15,397 nt of DNA from JAFGNW01 sp964618515. GTDB lineage: Bacteria; Zixibacteria; MSB-5A5; GN15; FEB-12. The notes below the pieces were generated by a model. That model was not told where the DNA came from and did no database searches. It saw only the letters and a list, made by a program, of their open reading frames with translations. Both the position numbers and the translations under genes were made by a program. Location of the stretch: NCBI GenBank assembly GCA_964618515.1, contig CAZUAS010000070.1, positions 1 to 15,397 on the forward strand, written 5' to 3'. Positions within the stretch are counted from its first letter, which is position 1, and the number at the start of each line of letters is the position of its first letter. Below, one piece after another: positions 1-6,900 of this stretch.

Positions 1-9
1 CACCCTATC

Positions 10-44
10 CTACACTCTTTCCCTACACGACGCTCTTCCGATCT
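10..44 (+). other. Illumina sequencing adapter remnant at contig end
   Basis: These bases match, from memory, the 3' part of the Illumina TruSeq/P5 universal adapter (the read-1 primer site), ending in the familiar CGCTCTTCCGATCT. They run directly into the secF reading frame. This is library-derived sequence, not genome. Bases 1-9 upstream do not match the adapter continuation and are of unknown, probably also artificial, origin. Nothing left of base 45 should be interpreted biologically. Confidence 0.95.
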
Positions 45-309
45 AGAAAATCTCAGAAAATTCCGGTCCAAGGGCGAGTATATCTGGTCGGTAAACAAAT
101 CCATCAATGAAGTGCTGTCCCGGACTATCTGTACGTCGATTACCGTACTCATCGTGGTGGGCATTCTATTTTTCTTCGGCGGTGACGTACTGCGCAATTT
201 TTCCCTGGCCATGATAATGGGAGTAATTATCGGGACCTACAGTTCCGTTTTTGTAGCCAGCCCGATTGTGGTTGAATGGGAAGCCCGTCGGCCACGACGT
301 TTTAAATAA
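45..309 (+). CDS. secF: Protein translocase subunit SecF, C-terminal fragment (5' partial)
   Basis: SecF is an inner-membrane partner of SecD. The SecDF complex uses the proton gradient to pull secreted proteins out of the SecYEG channel on the periplasmic side. Only about the last 87 codons are present. The frame is open from base 46 and reads through the membrane-proximal stretch SVNKSINEVLSRT, a hydrophobic helix (SITVLIVVGILFFFGG), then the typical SecF ending with VLRNFSLAMIMGVIIGTYSS, SVFVASPIVVEWE and a short basic tail (RRPRRFK). These correspond to the last two membrane segments of SecF. The GTG at 112 is an internal codon, not the real start. The 5' part is lost because the contig ends here in adapter sequence. 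secD would be expected upstream. A terminator follows directly, so secF ends its transcription unit. Confidence 0.93.
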
Positions 310-327
310 TAAATGGCATAACGCCGT

Positions 328-356
328 AAAAAGCCCGAAATTTTCGGGCTTTTTTA
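328..356 (+). terminator. Rho-independent terminator after secF
   Basis: The stem GCCCGA (333-338) pairs with TCGGGC (344-349) around an AT-rich loop. Flanking A residues pair with the following run of T (350-355), which provides the U-tract. It lies 19 bases after the secF stop and separates secF from the DUF4159 gene. Confidence 0.9.
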
Positions 357-415
357 ATTAATTTTTAATCAAATAACAATCTTAATCTGTATATTATATA
401 TATATGGGGAAAGGT

Positions 416-1156
416 ATGTCAAAAAAGATACTTTTTACGGCTTTATGTATTATTTTAATGGTGGTACAGCCGTTGTTTTCCCAGGACCTCCTGGAACAAC
501 TTCGCCGCGGGCGGGGAGTCGTAAATCCGAATTTCAGTACCGGGGCTCAAAATCCCCATCCCTCGGCGGTTAGAGTTGCCCGTCTGCATTATGGCGGGGG
601 CGGCGATTGGTACTGGGGTGCCTCGGCGGTTCCCAATTTTCTCGAGTTTGTAAAAGATAATACTTCCTTCCCTGTCGATACCCTTGAATATCAGGTAACG
701 ATAATGGATGCCGACCTTTTTAAGTATCCGTATCTTTTTGCGACCGGGCACGGCAAGATAACTTTCACCGGCGAAGAAAAAGAGAGACTGCGCAGGTATC
801 TGACTGGCGGTGGTTTTCTTTTTGTCAACGATTCATACGGGATGGATGAGATGTTTCGCAAGGAGATGGCGGCACTCTTTCCTGAAAGGGAGGTGGTGGA
901 AGTTCCTTTTGACCATCCTCTTTATCATTGTTTTTATGATTTTCCCAATGGTCCGCCCAAGATTCATGAACATGATAAAAAGCCGCCCAGGGGATATGCC
1001 ATTATCATAAATGGCCGGGTGGTCCTGTATTTTCTGGTGGAATCGGATATTGGTGACGGCTGGGAAGATCCTCAGGTACACAATGACCCTCCGGATAAGC
1101 GCCTGGAAGCGTTTAAGATGGGTCTTAATATATTAACGTATGCCTTGTTATATTAA
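416..1156 (+). CDS. Exported DUF4159 domain protein
   Basis: The protein has 246 residues: a signal peptide (MSKKILFTALCIILMVVQPLFSQ, cut after about residue 22), a short linker, then a DUF4159 domain from about residue 50 to the end. Family-like features are ARLHYGGGGDWYW, the hydrophobic FATGHG motif, LRRYLTGGGFLFVND and HPLYHCFYDFPNG. The fold is thought to resemble a class-I glutamine amidotransferase, but no catalytic triad is evident and the function is unknown. DUF4159 proteins often occur near MoxR/DUF58/Bat-type gene sets and DUF4175 proteins. Here DUF4175 is the next gene, 83 bases downstream with no terminator between, so co-transcription is likely. The ATG at 416 is preferred because GGGGA (406-410) lies 5 bases upstream. 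An in-frame ATG at 404 would add MGKG but has no ribosome site. An AT-rich TATATT at 390-395 could be a -10 box, with no good -35. Confidence 0.88.
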   Translation: MSKKILFTALCIILMVVQPLFSQDLLEQLRRGRGVVNPNFSTGAQNPHPSAVRVARLHYGGGGDWYWGASAVPNFLEFVKDNTSFPVDTLEYQVTIMDADLFKYPYLFATGHGKITFTGEEKERLRRYLTGGGFLFVNDSYGMDEMFRKEMAALFPEREVVEVPFDHPLYHCFYDFPNGPPKIHEHDKKPPRGYAIIINGRVVLYFLVESDIGDGWEDPQVHNDPPDKRLEAFKMGLNILTYALLY

Positions 1157-1239
1157 GTACTCACTTTTTGTCGGTTACCATAATAATACAGGCACGGTTT
1201 TAAAGCCCGAAGCCGATGATATAATTGGAAGATGATTTT

Positions 1240-4200
1240 ATGACGACCTTAAAAGCCCATTCGCTTCTTTATAAAAAATTATACAGCGTCCTTATTCGAC
1301 AACGGTTAATCATGCTGGGAGCAGGTCTGGTCGGTACGGTGGCTGTGCTTATTTTAATATCCCTGTTATTATCAAGCCTGGCCAACCTGGTGGTATTACC
1401 GGTCTGGTTTAAAATCACCCTTTTATGTCTTACCGGGGCAGTTACGCTTTATCTATTGTGGTCGCTGGTTTTAAGAAAACTCCGTTACGGCAAAGTCGAC
1501 CTGGTAGCGTTGCAGCTGGAAGAGCGCTATCCCGTTTTAAAGGGCCGGTTGATTGCCGCTATCCAGTTTGCCCGCCTTAAAACAACTCCCGGCTACTCTG
1601 CCGAATTAATGGCCATGACCGGGCAACAGGCTTTACAATATGCCGGCGGCATAAATTTCAACGAGGTGGTAAAGTTTTACCCGGTATGGCGAGCCACCCG
1701 TATCTTTTTTATCGCGGCTTTAGCCGCCGGGGCATTTATTCTTTTATCCCCGGGTTTTTTCAGTTATTCCTATGAGGTCTATTCCAATCCCACAACCGAA
1801 ATTGCGCCCCCCCTGGCTTACCGGATTATCCCGGTCCCGACTTCGTCCGAATGGATTCGCTATCGGGATATTGAGATCGGAGCTTCGATAATTGGTCAGC
1901 GCCTTCCGGAGATAGCCTATATCCATCATCGTCTGGCCGGAGGGAACTGGCAGAGGACTAAAATCGATCTCGGGAAAGTAAAACGTCACACCTCCGAAGG
2001 GAACGATTCCTTGGCTTTTGCCCTTACTTTAAGACAGATTAACAAATCTTTTGATTTTTATGTCGAGGCGGGGCGGTTGAAAACGGAGGTACAGAAAATT
2101 GAGGTGGTGGACCGTCCGCGTATCAACAACATCTCTCTGGCTATCTTCTATCCCGATTACACCGGCCTTCCCCCGACCACAATCGATGAAAACAACGGTT
2201 CCTTTTCGGCCGTGACCGGCAGCCGGGTCAATATGAAAATTGAAACCAACCTTCCGGTTCAAAAAGCCGAACTGGTCTTCGAGGATTCCAGCCGAACACC
2301 GCTGAAAATTACTGGCCAATTCGGTGAGATTACTCTGCCGGTGGAAAAATCAAGAGCATACTATATTTATCTTCAGGACCATCTGGGGGAAACTAATCCC
2401 GACCCGATTGAATATTATATAACGGCAGTACCCGATGAGTATCCGTCGATAGATGTGCTTCGGCCGGGATTCGATGTCAACCTTAGCGACGAAATGCTAT
2501 TGCCGGTAAAAGTCCGTTTCTATGATGACTACGGCTTCACTTCGCTGGTTTTAAAATACACCATCGTATCCCAGGGACGGCCTTCCGAAGAACATGTGGC
2601 GGTTATACATTATTCGGAACGTATAAAAACGGAGGGCGAGGTTGAGTTTAACTGGGACATGGACAAGTTCCATCTTTTTCCGGGTGATTATATTTTATAT
2701 TATTTCGAAGTTGCCGATAACGACCGCATTTCCGGTCCGAAAATTACCCGTTCCCGTCAGTATATCGCCCGCCTGCCGTCTCTGGATGAAATCCTGGCCG
2801 AAACCGAGGGTGAGGGTCGGGAAAGAATTGTTAATGTCGAGCAGCTTATGAAAACCGGTCAGGAGCTGTCCCAGCGGCTCAAAAATGCCGCCCGCAAGCT
2901 TGAAGCACAGAGTCGGGAATTAAACAAGGGCGACTGGCAGCAGCAGAAAGAGCTCGAATCCATCACGCAGAAAAATACCGAGATTCTGGAAAAGGTCGAG
3001 CAGATGTCGGAGCAGATGAAAGAATCACTCGAGCGGATGAAAGATAATGCTCTGATGAGCCGTCAGATACTGGAGAAACTGGCGGAAATCCAGAAGCTTT
3101 TTCAGGAAGTCGCTACCCCGGAGATGTGGGCGGCTCAGAAAAAACTGATGGAAGCGATGAAGAATATGGACCCTGAAAAGCTTCAGCAAGCCATGAAGGA
3201 TTTCCAGCTCAGCCAGGAGGAGATGTTACAGAGGCTGGAGCGGACGCTGGCTCTTTTAAAGAAGATGCAGCTTGAGCAGAAGATGGAAGCGATGATTCGC
3301 AAAGCCGAAGAACTGGTTAAACGGCAGGAAGATATAAATCAGAAAACAGATGCCGCCGACAAGGATGGTCTGCCGTCATTGAGCCCGTCCGAGGATGAAA
3401 TTAAAAACGCGCTGGAGAGCCTGAAAAACGAGGTTGAGACTTTCAGGGAAATGATGAAGGCGGCCGATATGGACAATTCCCCGGAAGCGCAGAAATTTGC
3501 CGAAGCCGTGGAAAAAACCGACGCCGACCGGAATATGACCGAGATGTCTCAAGCCCTGCAACAAAGACAAAAAGCCGAGTCGTCCCGGCAGGGTGCCCAG
3601 GCTCTGTCCAAACTGACCAATATGCTGGGGGAAATGCAGAAGCAGCAGATGGCTATGAGCGGAGATGATGCGGAAGCCATAAAGAAAGCCATGCGCCGGG
3701 CTATTGATGACGCCAACTACCTGTCGCAAAAACAGGAAGAGCTATTGAAAGAAGCCGCTTCGTTGAATCCGTCATCGGTGGTTATTCGGGAGCTGGCCAA
3801 ATCCCAGAAGGATTTGCAGAATTCCTGCAGCGGTTTGAAAAACACTATAACGGAGCTGGGTAAAGCCTCGCCGTTCATCGCCGCGGAGCTGGAAATGATT
3901 GTCAACGAAGCCATTGCCGCCATGTCCGCAGCTATCAATAATCTCGATGCCAAAAAAGGCCGTAATGCCGTCAATGACCAGAAAGACGCCATGGCCAATC
4001 TTAACCGGGCCTCGGTACGCCTACTGGAATCTCTGGAACAGCAGAAACAGTGTGACAAGGGCGGTAATTGCGATAAAAATATGTCGATGATGGAGTCATT
4101 GTGTAACAAGCAGAACAATCTGAATATGCAGACGCAACGGCAATGTAATAATCCCCAACCCAATCCCGACGGCGAGCAAGCGTTACGTGAAGCTCTTAAG

Positions 4201-4659
4201 CGTTTAGCCGGGGAGCAGGGCAGTATTCGTAAGTCCCTGGAGGAACTGCAGCGGGAGTTCGGTAATTCCCGTCAGATTTTAGGCCGGCTTGACGATATTG
4301 CCCGGGAGATGCGGAAGGTTGAGGAAGATATGGCGGATGGGGAAGTAGGCCAGGAAACCACTGAGCGCCAGCTGAAAATATATTCGCGGATGCTTGAGGC
4401 TTCGCGTTCACTGCAACGCAAAGATTTTTCCGAACAACGCCAGGCGGTCAGCGCCACTGAAGCAATGTTCTACATACCGGAAGCGCTATCGGCGGATATT
4501 CTTAATGATCGTTTAAAATTCGAGGACAAACTTCGCCAGTTCCTCGGAGATAACTACCCGGCCCAGTATGAAGAACAAATCAAGGCTTATTTCCGGGCAC
4601 TTTTAAACTTTCAGGGGCGCCTTCAAAACTCTCCCGAAGAAGGGATTCCGGAACCGTGA
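1240..4659 (+). CDS. Large membrane-anchored DUF4175 coiled-coil protein
   Basis: The protein has 1139 residues. Two N-terminal membrane helices (about 24-46 and 51-76), a cytoplasmic-type loop, and a third helix (about 153-172) are followed by a beta-rich, probably Ig-like extracytoplasmic part (about 173-510). After that comes a very long charged region rich in Gln, Met, Glu and Lys, predicted to be coiled coil (about 520-1090). This architecture is that of the DUF4175 family, whose function is unknown. It looks like a structural or scaffold protein projecting from the inner membrane. A cysteine cluster (C938, C944, C955, C969) interrupts the coiled coil. The start at ATG 1240 is chosen because TTGGAAG (1225-1231) supplies a ribosome site 8 bases away. 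The in-frame TTG at 1225 would overlap that site. The stop overlaps the start of the TPR gene by one base, implying translational coupling. Confidence 0.87.
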   Translation: MTTLKAHSLLYKKLYSVLIRQRLIMLGAGLVGTVAVLILISLLLSSLANLVVLPVWFKITLLCLTGAVTLYLLWSLVLRKLRYGKVDLVALQLEERYPVLKGRLIAAIQFARLKTTPGYSAELMAMTGQQALQYAGGINFNEVVKFYPVWRATRIFFIAALAAGAFILLSPGFFSYSYEVYSNPTTEIAPPLAYRIIPVPTSSEWIRYRDIEIGASIIGQRLPEIAYIHHRLAGGNWQRTKIDLGKVKRHTSEGNDSLAFALTLRQINKSFDFYVEAGRLKTEVQKIEVVDRPRINNISLAIFYPDYTGLPPTTIDENNGSFSAVTGSRVNMKIETNLPVQKAELVFEDSSRTPLKITGQFGEITLPVEKSRAYYIYLQDHLGETNPDPIEYYITAVPDEYPSIDVLRPGFDVNLSDEMLLPVKVRFYDDYGFTSLVLKYTIVSQGRPSEEHVAVIHYSERIKTEGEVEFNWDMDKFHLFPGDYILYYFEVADNDRISGPKITRSRQYIARLPSLDEILAETEGEGRERIVNVEQLMKTGQELSQRLKNAARKLEAQSRELNKGDWQQQKELESITQKNTEILEKVEQMSEQMKESLERMKDNALMSRQILEKLAEIQKLFQEVATPEMWAAQKKLMEAMKNMDPEKLQQAMKDFQLSQEEMLQRLERTLALLKKMQLEQKMEAMIRKAEELVKRQEDINQKTDAADKDGLPSLSPSEDEIKNALESLKNEVETFREMMKAADMDNSPEAQKFAEAVEKTDADRNMTEMSQALQQRQKAESSRQGAQALSKLTNMLGEMQKQQMAMSGDDAEAIKKAMRRAIDDANYLSQKQEELLKEAASLNPSSVVIRELAKSQKDLQNSCSGLKNTITELGKASPFIAAELEMIVNEAIAAMSAAINNLDAKKGRNAVNDQKDAMANLNRASVRLLESLEQQKQCDKGGNCDKNMSMMESLCNKQNNLNMQTQRQCNNPQPNPDGEQALREALKRLAGEQGSIRKSLEELQREFGNSRQILGRLDDIAREMRKVEEDMADGEVGQETTERQLKIYSRMLEASRSLQRKDFSEQRQAVSATEAMFYIPEALSADILNDRLKFEDKLRQFLGDNYPAQYEEQIKAYFRALLNFQGRLQNSPEEGIPEP

Positions 4660-6494
4660 TGAATAAACTCCTTTTATCGTTGTTTGTCACCCTGTTATTC
4701 ACGGGGGGTTTTTCTTATGACCTTTCCGCTCAGGAAACTCCCCCGGTTCAAAGGCGGGCGGTTAGGACGCTTTCGGAACTCGAACAACAACTGGCCTTTG
4801 CCAGGAATTTGATTAGAGTGCGCAATTTCGAAGGCGCTTCCGCCCTGCTCGAAGTTATCTATGAAAAAGAACCGGAGAATGAAGTCGTGCAGAACCTTTT
4901 GAAACAGTGCTATGCGGAATTGAAATATTATACCAAATCAGAAGCATTAATTCGTCGCTTTATCGAAAAACATCCCGAAAGTATCGGTTATTATTTGGAC
5001 CTGGCGGAAGTGCTGATATACCAGGGAAGAACCGAAGAAGGTACGGAGGTGTATAACCGCGCCGTAGCCATGGTCAAAAACAGCGATTCCACCCGCTATC
5101 TGCTGATAATAAACAGTATGATTGCTTCCGGTCTGGACAACCGGGCGCTGCTTTTGATTGATTCTCTCAGGTTAATCAAGACGGATAAACTGCTTTTCAG
5201 TCTGGAGCGCGGGGGCATACTTGAAAAACAGAAAAAGTATCATGACGCCGCCGCGGAATACCTTCCCCTACTATCGGAGGATACTACTCAAACAGCCGGT
5301 CAGGCTGAAAATAAGCTGTTTGACCTTCTAGAATTTGTAGAATCATCGAAAGAAGTAGAGGAGGTTTTGTTGAACCATGCGCGCCGGACTTCCGATAAGC
5401 GCATTTTAAAACTACTGTCGACTTATTATATCAAGAGCGGTAACTTTGAGAAAGCATTTGAATTCACTGTCCGGCTGGATTCCCTCGATAATAACAAGGG
5501 CGAGTATCTGCTGTTTTTCATGCGCCAGTGTTATGAACGCCGGCAGTATGAAGAGGTGATTAGGATGGGTACTTATGCTTTGAGTCGCTATAGTGCTTCA
5601 AGTGCTGTGGTCAATGAGGTTAATTATCGTTATGCCGAAGCCCTGACAGCCACCGGTCGGTATGATGAAGCCATTGCCGTTTATTTGAATATCCGCGACA
5701 TGTTTCCCCATGACCGGGATAAAGCCGACGCTCTCAGTTCCATCGGGGAAATCTATCTTGATTATCTGAACGATTACCCCCACGCTCTGGCTTATTTCGA
5801 CACGGTTATGACCACCTATCGCAGCGGTTTCGGTTACCTGAACGCCTTGCGTTCGGTGCCGCTTTGTTATCTGCGTCTGGGTCAATATGAAAAAGCCCGC
5901 GATAGTTATCACCAGCTGTTAAAAAACCGTTTAAATGATGATATTCTCGAGGAGGCTTATTTTAATCTGGCCCGCCTTGATTTTTTTCAGGGACGGTTTG
6001 ATTCTGCCTCGACGGCTCTCCATAAACTTATTGTCGATTACCCCAGGGGCTTTTATGTCAATGATGCTCTGCGGCTGATTCTGGTGATCGATGAAGCCGA
6101 AAAAGCACCAGAACTTCTGGCCGATTATGCCCGGGCGCTCTGGTTTGAAGAAAACCGGATAACCGATTCGACCAAAGCCAGGCTGACGCGTATAGCGGAT
6201 GCGGATAACAAGGCTCTGGCCGATATTGCTCTTTTCGAGCTGGCACAGTTAAATCTCACCAGCGCCGATACCGCCGCTGCCTTGATTTTTATTGACCGCC
6301 TGGTGAAAGACTTCCCGGATTCATATTATCTTCCTTTTGGGATGAAAACCCGGGCGGATATTATAGTTCAGGATAAAAATAAAAAAGAAGAAGCTCGGGA
6401 GATTTATCGGTTTCTGCTGGAAAATTTCCCCAATTACCCCTTCATTTCAGAGGTAAGGGAAATTATGCGTCGCCTGGAAACGGACATCTCCTGA
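4659..6494 (+). CDS. Exported tetratricopeptide repeat (TPR) protein
   Basis: The protein has 611 residues, with an N-terminal signal peptide (MNKLLLSLFVTLLFTGG... to about SAQ at 24-25) and helical TPR-type repeats almost end to end. Clear examples are YAEALTATGRYDEAIAVYLN, PLCYLRLGQYEKARDSYHQL, YFNLARLDFFQGRFDSASTA and the final ALFELAQLNLTSADTAAALI. The recurring endings 'DYP', 'DFPDS' and 'NFPNY' resemble the BamD/YbgF-type periplasmic TPR proteins. It probably acts in the periplasm as a protein-protein adaptor, and its partner is most likely the DUF4175 protein encoded just upstream. The ATG at 4659 shares its A with the TGA stop of that gene. A GTG at 4656 is the alternative and adds one residue. 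No strong ribosome site is seen, fitting translational coupling. The specific role is unknown. Confidence 0.88.
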   Translation: MNKLLLSLFVTLLFTGGFSYDLSAQETPPVQRRAVRTLSELEQQLAFARNLIRVRNFEGASALLEVIYEKEPENEVVQNLLKQCYAELKYYTKSEALIRRFIEKHPESIGYYLDLAEVLIYQGRTEEGTEVYNRAVAMVKNSDSTRYLLIINSMIASGLDNRALLLIDSLRLIKTDKLLFSLERGGILEKQKKYHDAAAEYLPLLSEDTTQTAGQAENKLFDLLEFVESSKEVEEVLLNHARRTSDKRILKLLSTYYIKSGNFEKAFEFTVRLDSLDNNKGEYLLFFMRQCYERRQYEEVIRMGTYALSRYSASSAVVNEVNYRYAEALTATGRYDEAIAVYLNIRDMFPHDRDKADALSSIGEIYLDYLNDYPHALAYFDTVMTTYRSGFGYLNALRSVPLCYLRLGQYEKARDSYHQLLKNRLNDDILEEAYFNLARLDFFQGRFDSASTALHKLIVDYPRGFYVNDALRLILVIDEAEKAPELLADYARALWFEENRITDSTKARLTRIADADNKALADIALFELAQLNLTSADTAAALIFIDRLVKDFPDSYYLPFGMKTRADIIVQDKNKKEEAREIYRFLLENFPNYPFISEVREIMRRLETDIS

Positions 6495-6495
6495 A

Positions 6496-6744
6496 TCAGA
6501 AATCAATCATCTGCTTATGATGTTCCTTTAAAGCCTTGACTTCGCGTTCCAGGCTGAAAATCCTGTTTTTGTAGTTTTCAATCTTCTGGGATTTTATCTT
6601 GGTGGTGGTTCGAATTAAAAGTCCGAGAGATATCAGCATAAACATAACTGAATTGACTTTTCTGAAAACCTCACCCATATTGAAAATAGAGTCGATGAAA
6701 GCCATAATTCCCAGGAAAAAAAGTACTCCACACCAGACAAACAT
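6496..6744 (-). CDS. Small two-helix membrane protein with coiled-coil tail
   Basis: The protein has 82 residues: two hydrophobic helices (about residues 3-21 and 31-46), then a basic linker (RTTTKIKSQK) and an amphipathic coiled-coil tail with heptad-like spacing (ENYKNRIFSLEREVKALKEH). I recognise no family. It is called real because it starts with ATG behind a full GGAGG ribosome site at a 5-base spacing, and because it fills the space between two larger genes. It converges with the TPR gene: the two stop codons are separated by a single base, so there is no room for a separate terminator and the transcripts must overlap. It diverges from the DUF2723 pair. It may be a small envelope accessory or phage-shock-like membrane sensor, but that is a guess from shape only. 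Confidence 0.72.
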   Translation of the reverse strand: MFVWCGVLFFLGIMAFIDSIFNMGEVFRKVNSVMFMLISLGLLIRTTTKIKSQKIENYKNRIFSLEREVKALKEHHKQMIDF

Positions 6745-6749
6745 CTTAA

Positions 6750-6754
6750 CCTCC
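6750..6754 (-). promoter_or_regulatory. Ribosome binding site of the small membrane protein
   Basis: Read on the minus strand the sequence is GGAGG, 5 bases before the ATG at 6744. It is the main evidence that this short gene is translated. Confidence 0.75.
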
Positions 6755-6890
6755 GCCGCAACTTATATTAATCTCAAAGTATCTTTCCGGAGTAAAATAA
6801 TAGTTGTGAATAACAGTTCCATTTTATATCTTAACCTGAATTGTTGTAATATCTTATTAAAAAATATCGGTTTTTTTGAAGGTTACTTGA

Positions 6891-6897
6891 GGAGGAG
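6891..6897 (+). promoter_or_regulatory. Ribosome binding site that fixes the TTG start at 6901
   Basis: GGAGGAG lies 3 bases (counting from the last G; 6 from the first GGAG) before TTG 6901. No in-frame ATG exists before the conserved DUF2723 N-terminal helix, so the TTG is taken as the start. The 6745-6900 intergenic region is AT-rich and shows no convincing -35/-10 pair on either strand. Confidence 0.7.
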
Positions 6898-6900
6898 TTT

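Noticed and set aside
112..309. Short stand-alone membrane protein starting at GTG 112
   Set aside because: The frame is open upstream to the adapter border at 45 and the upstream codons also match SecF, so this is an internal codon of a truncated secF.
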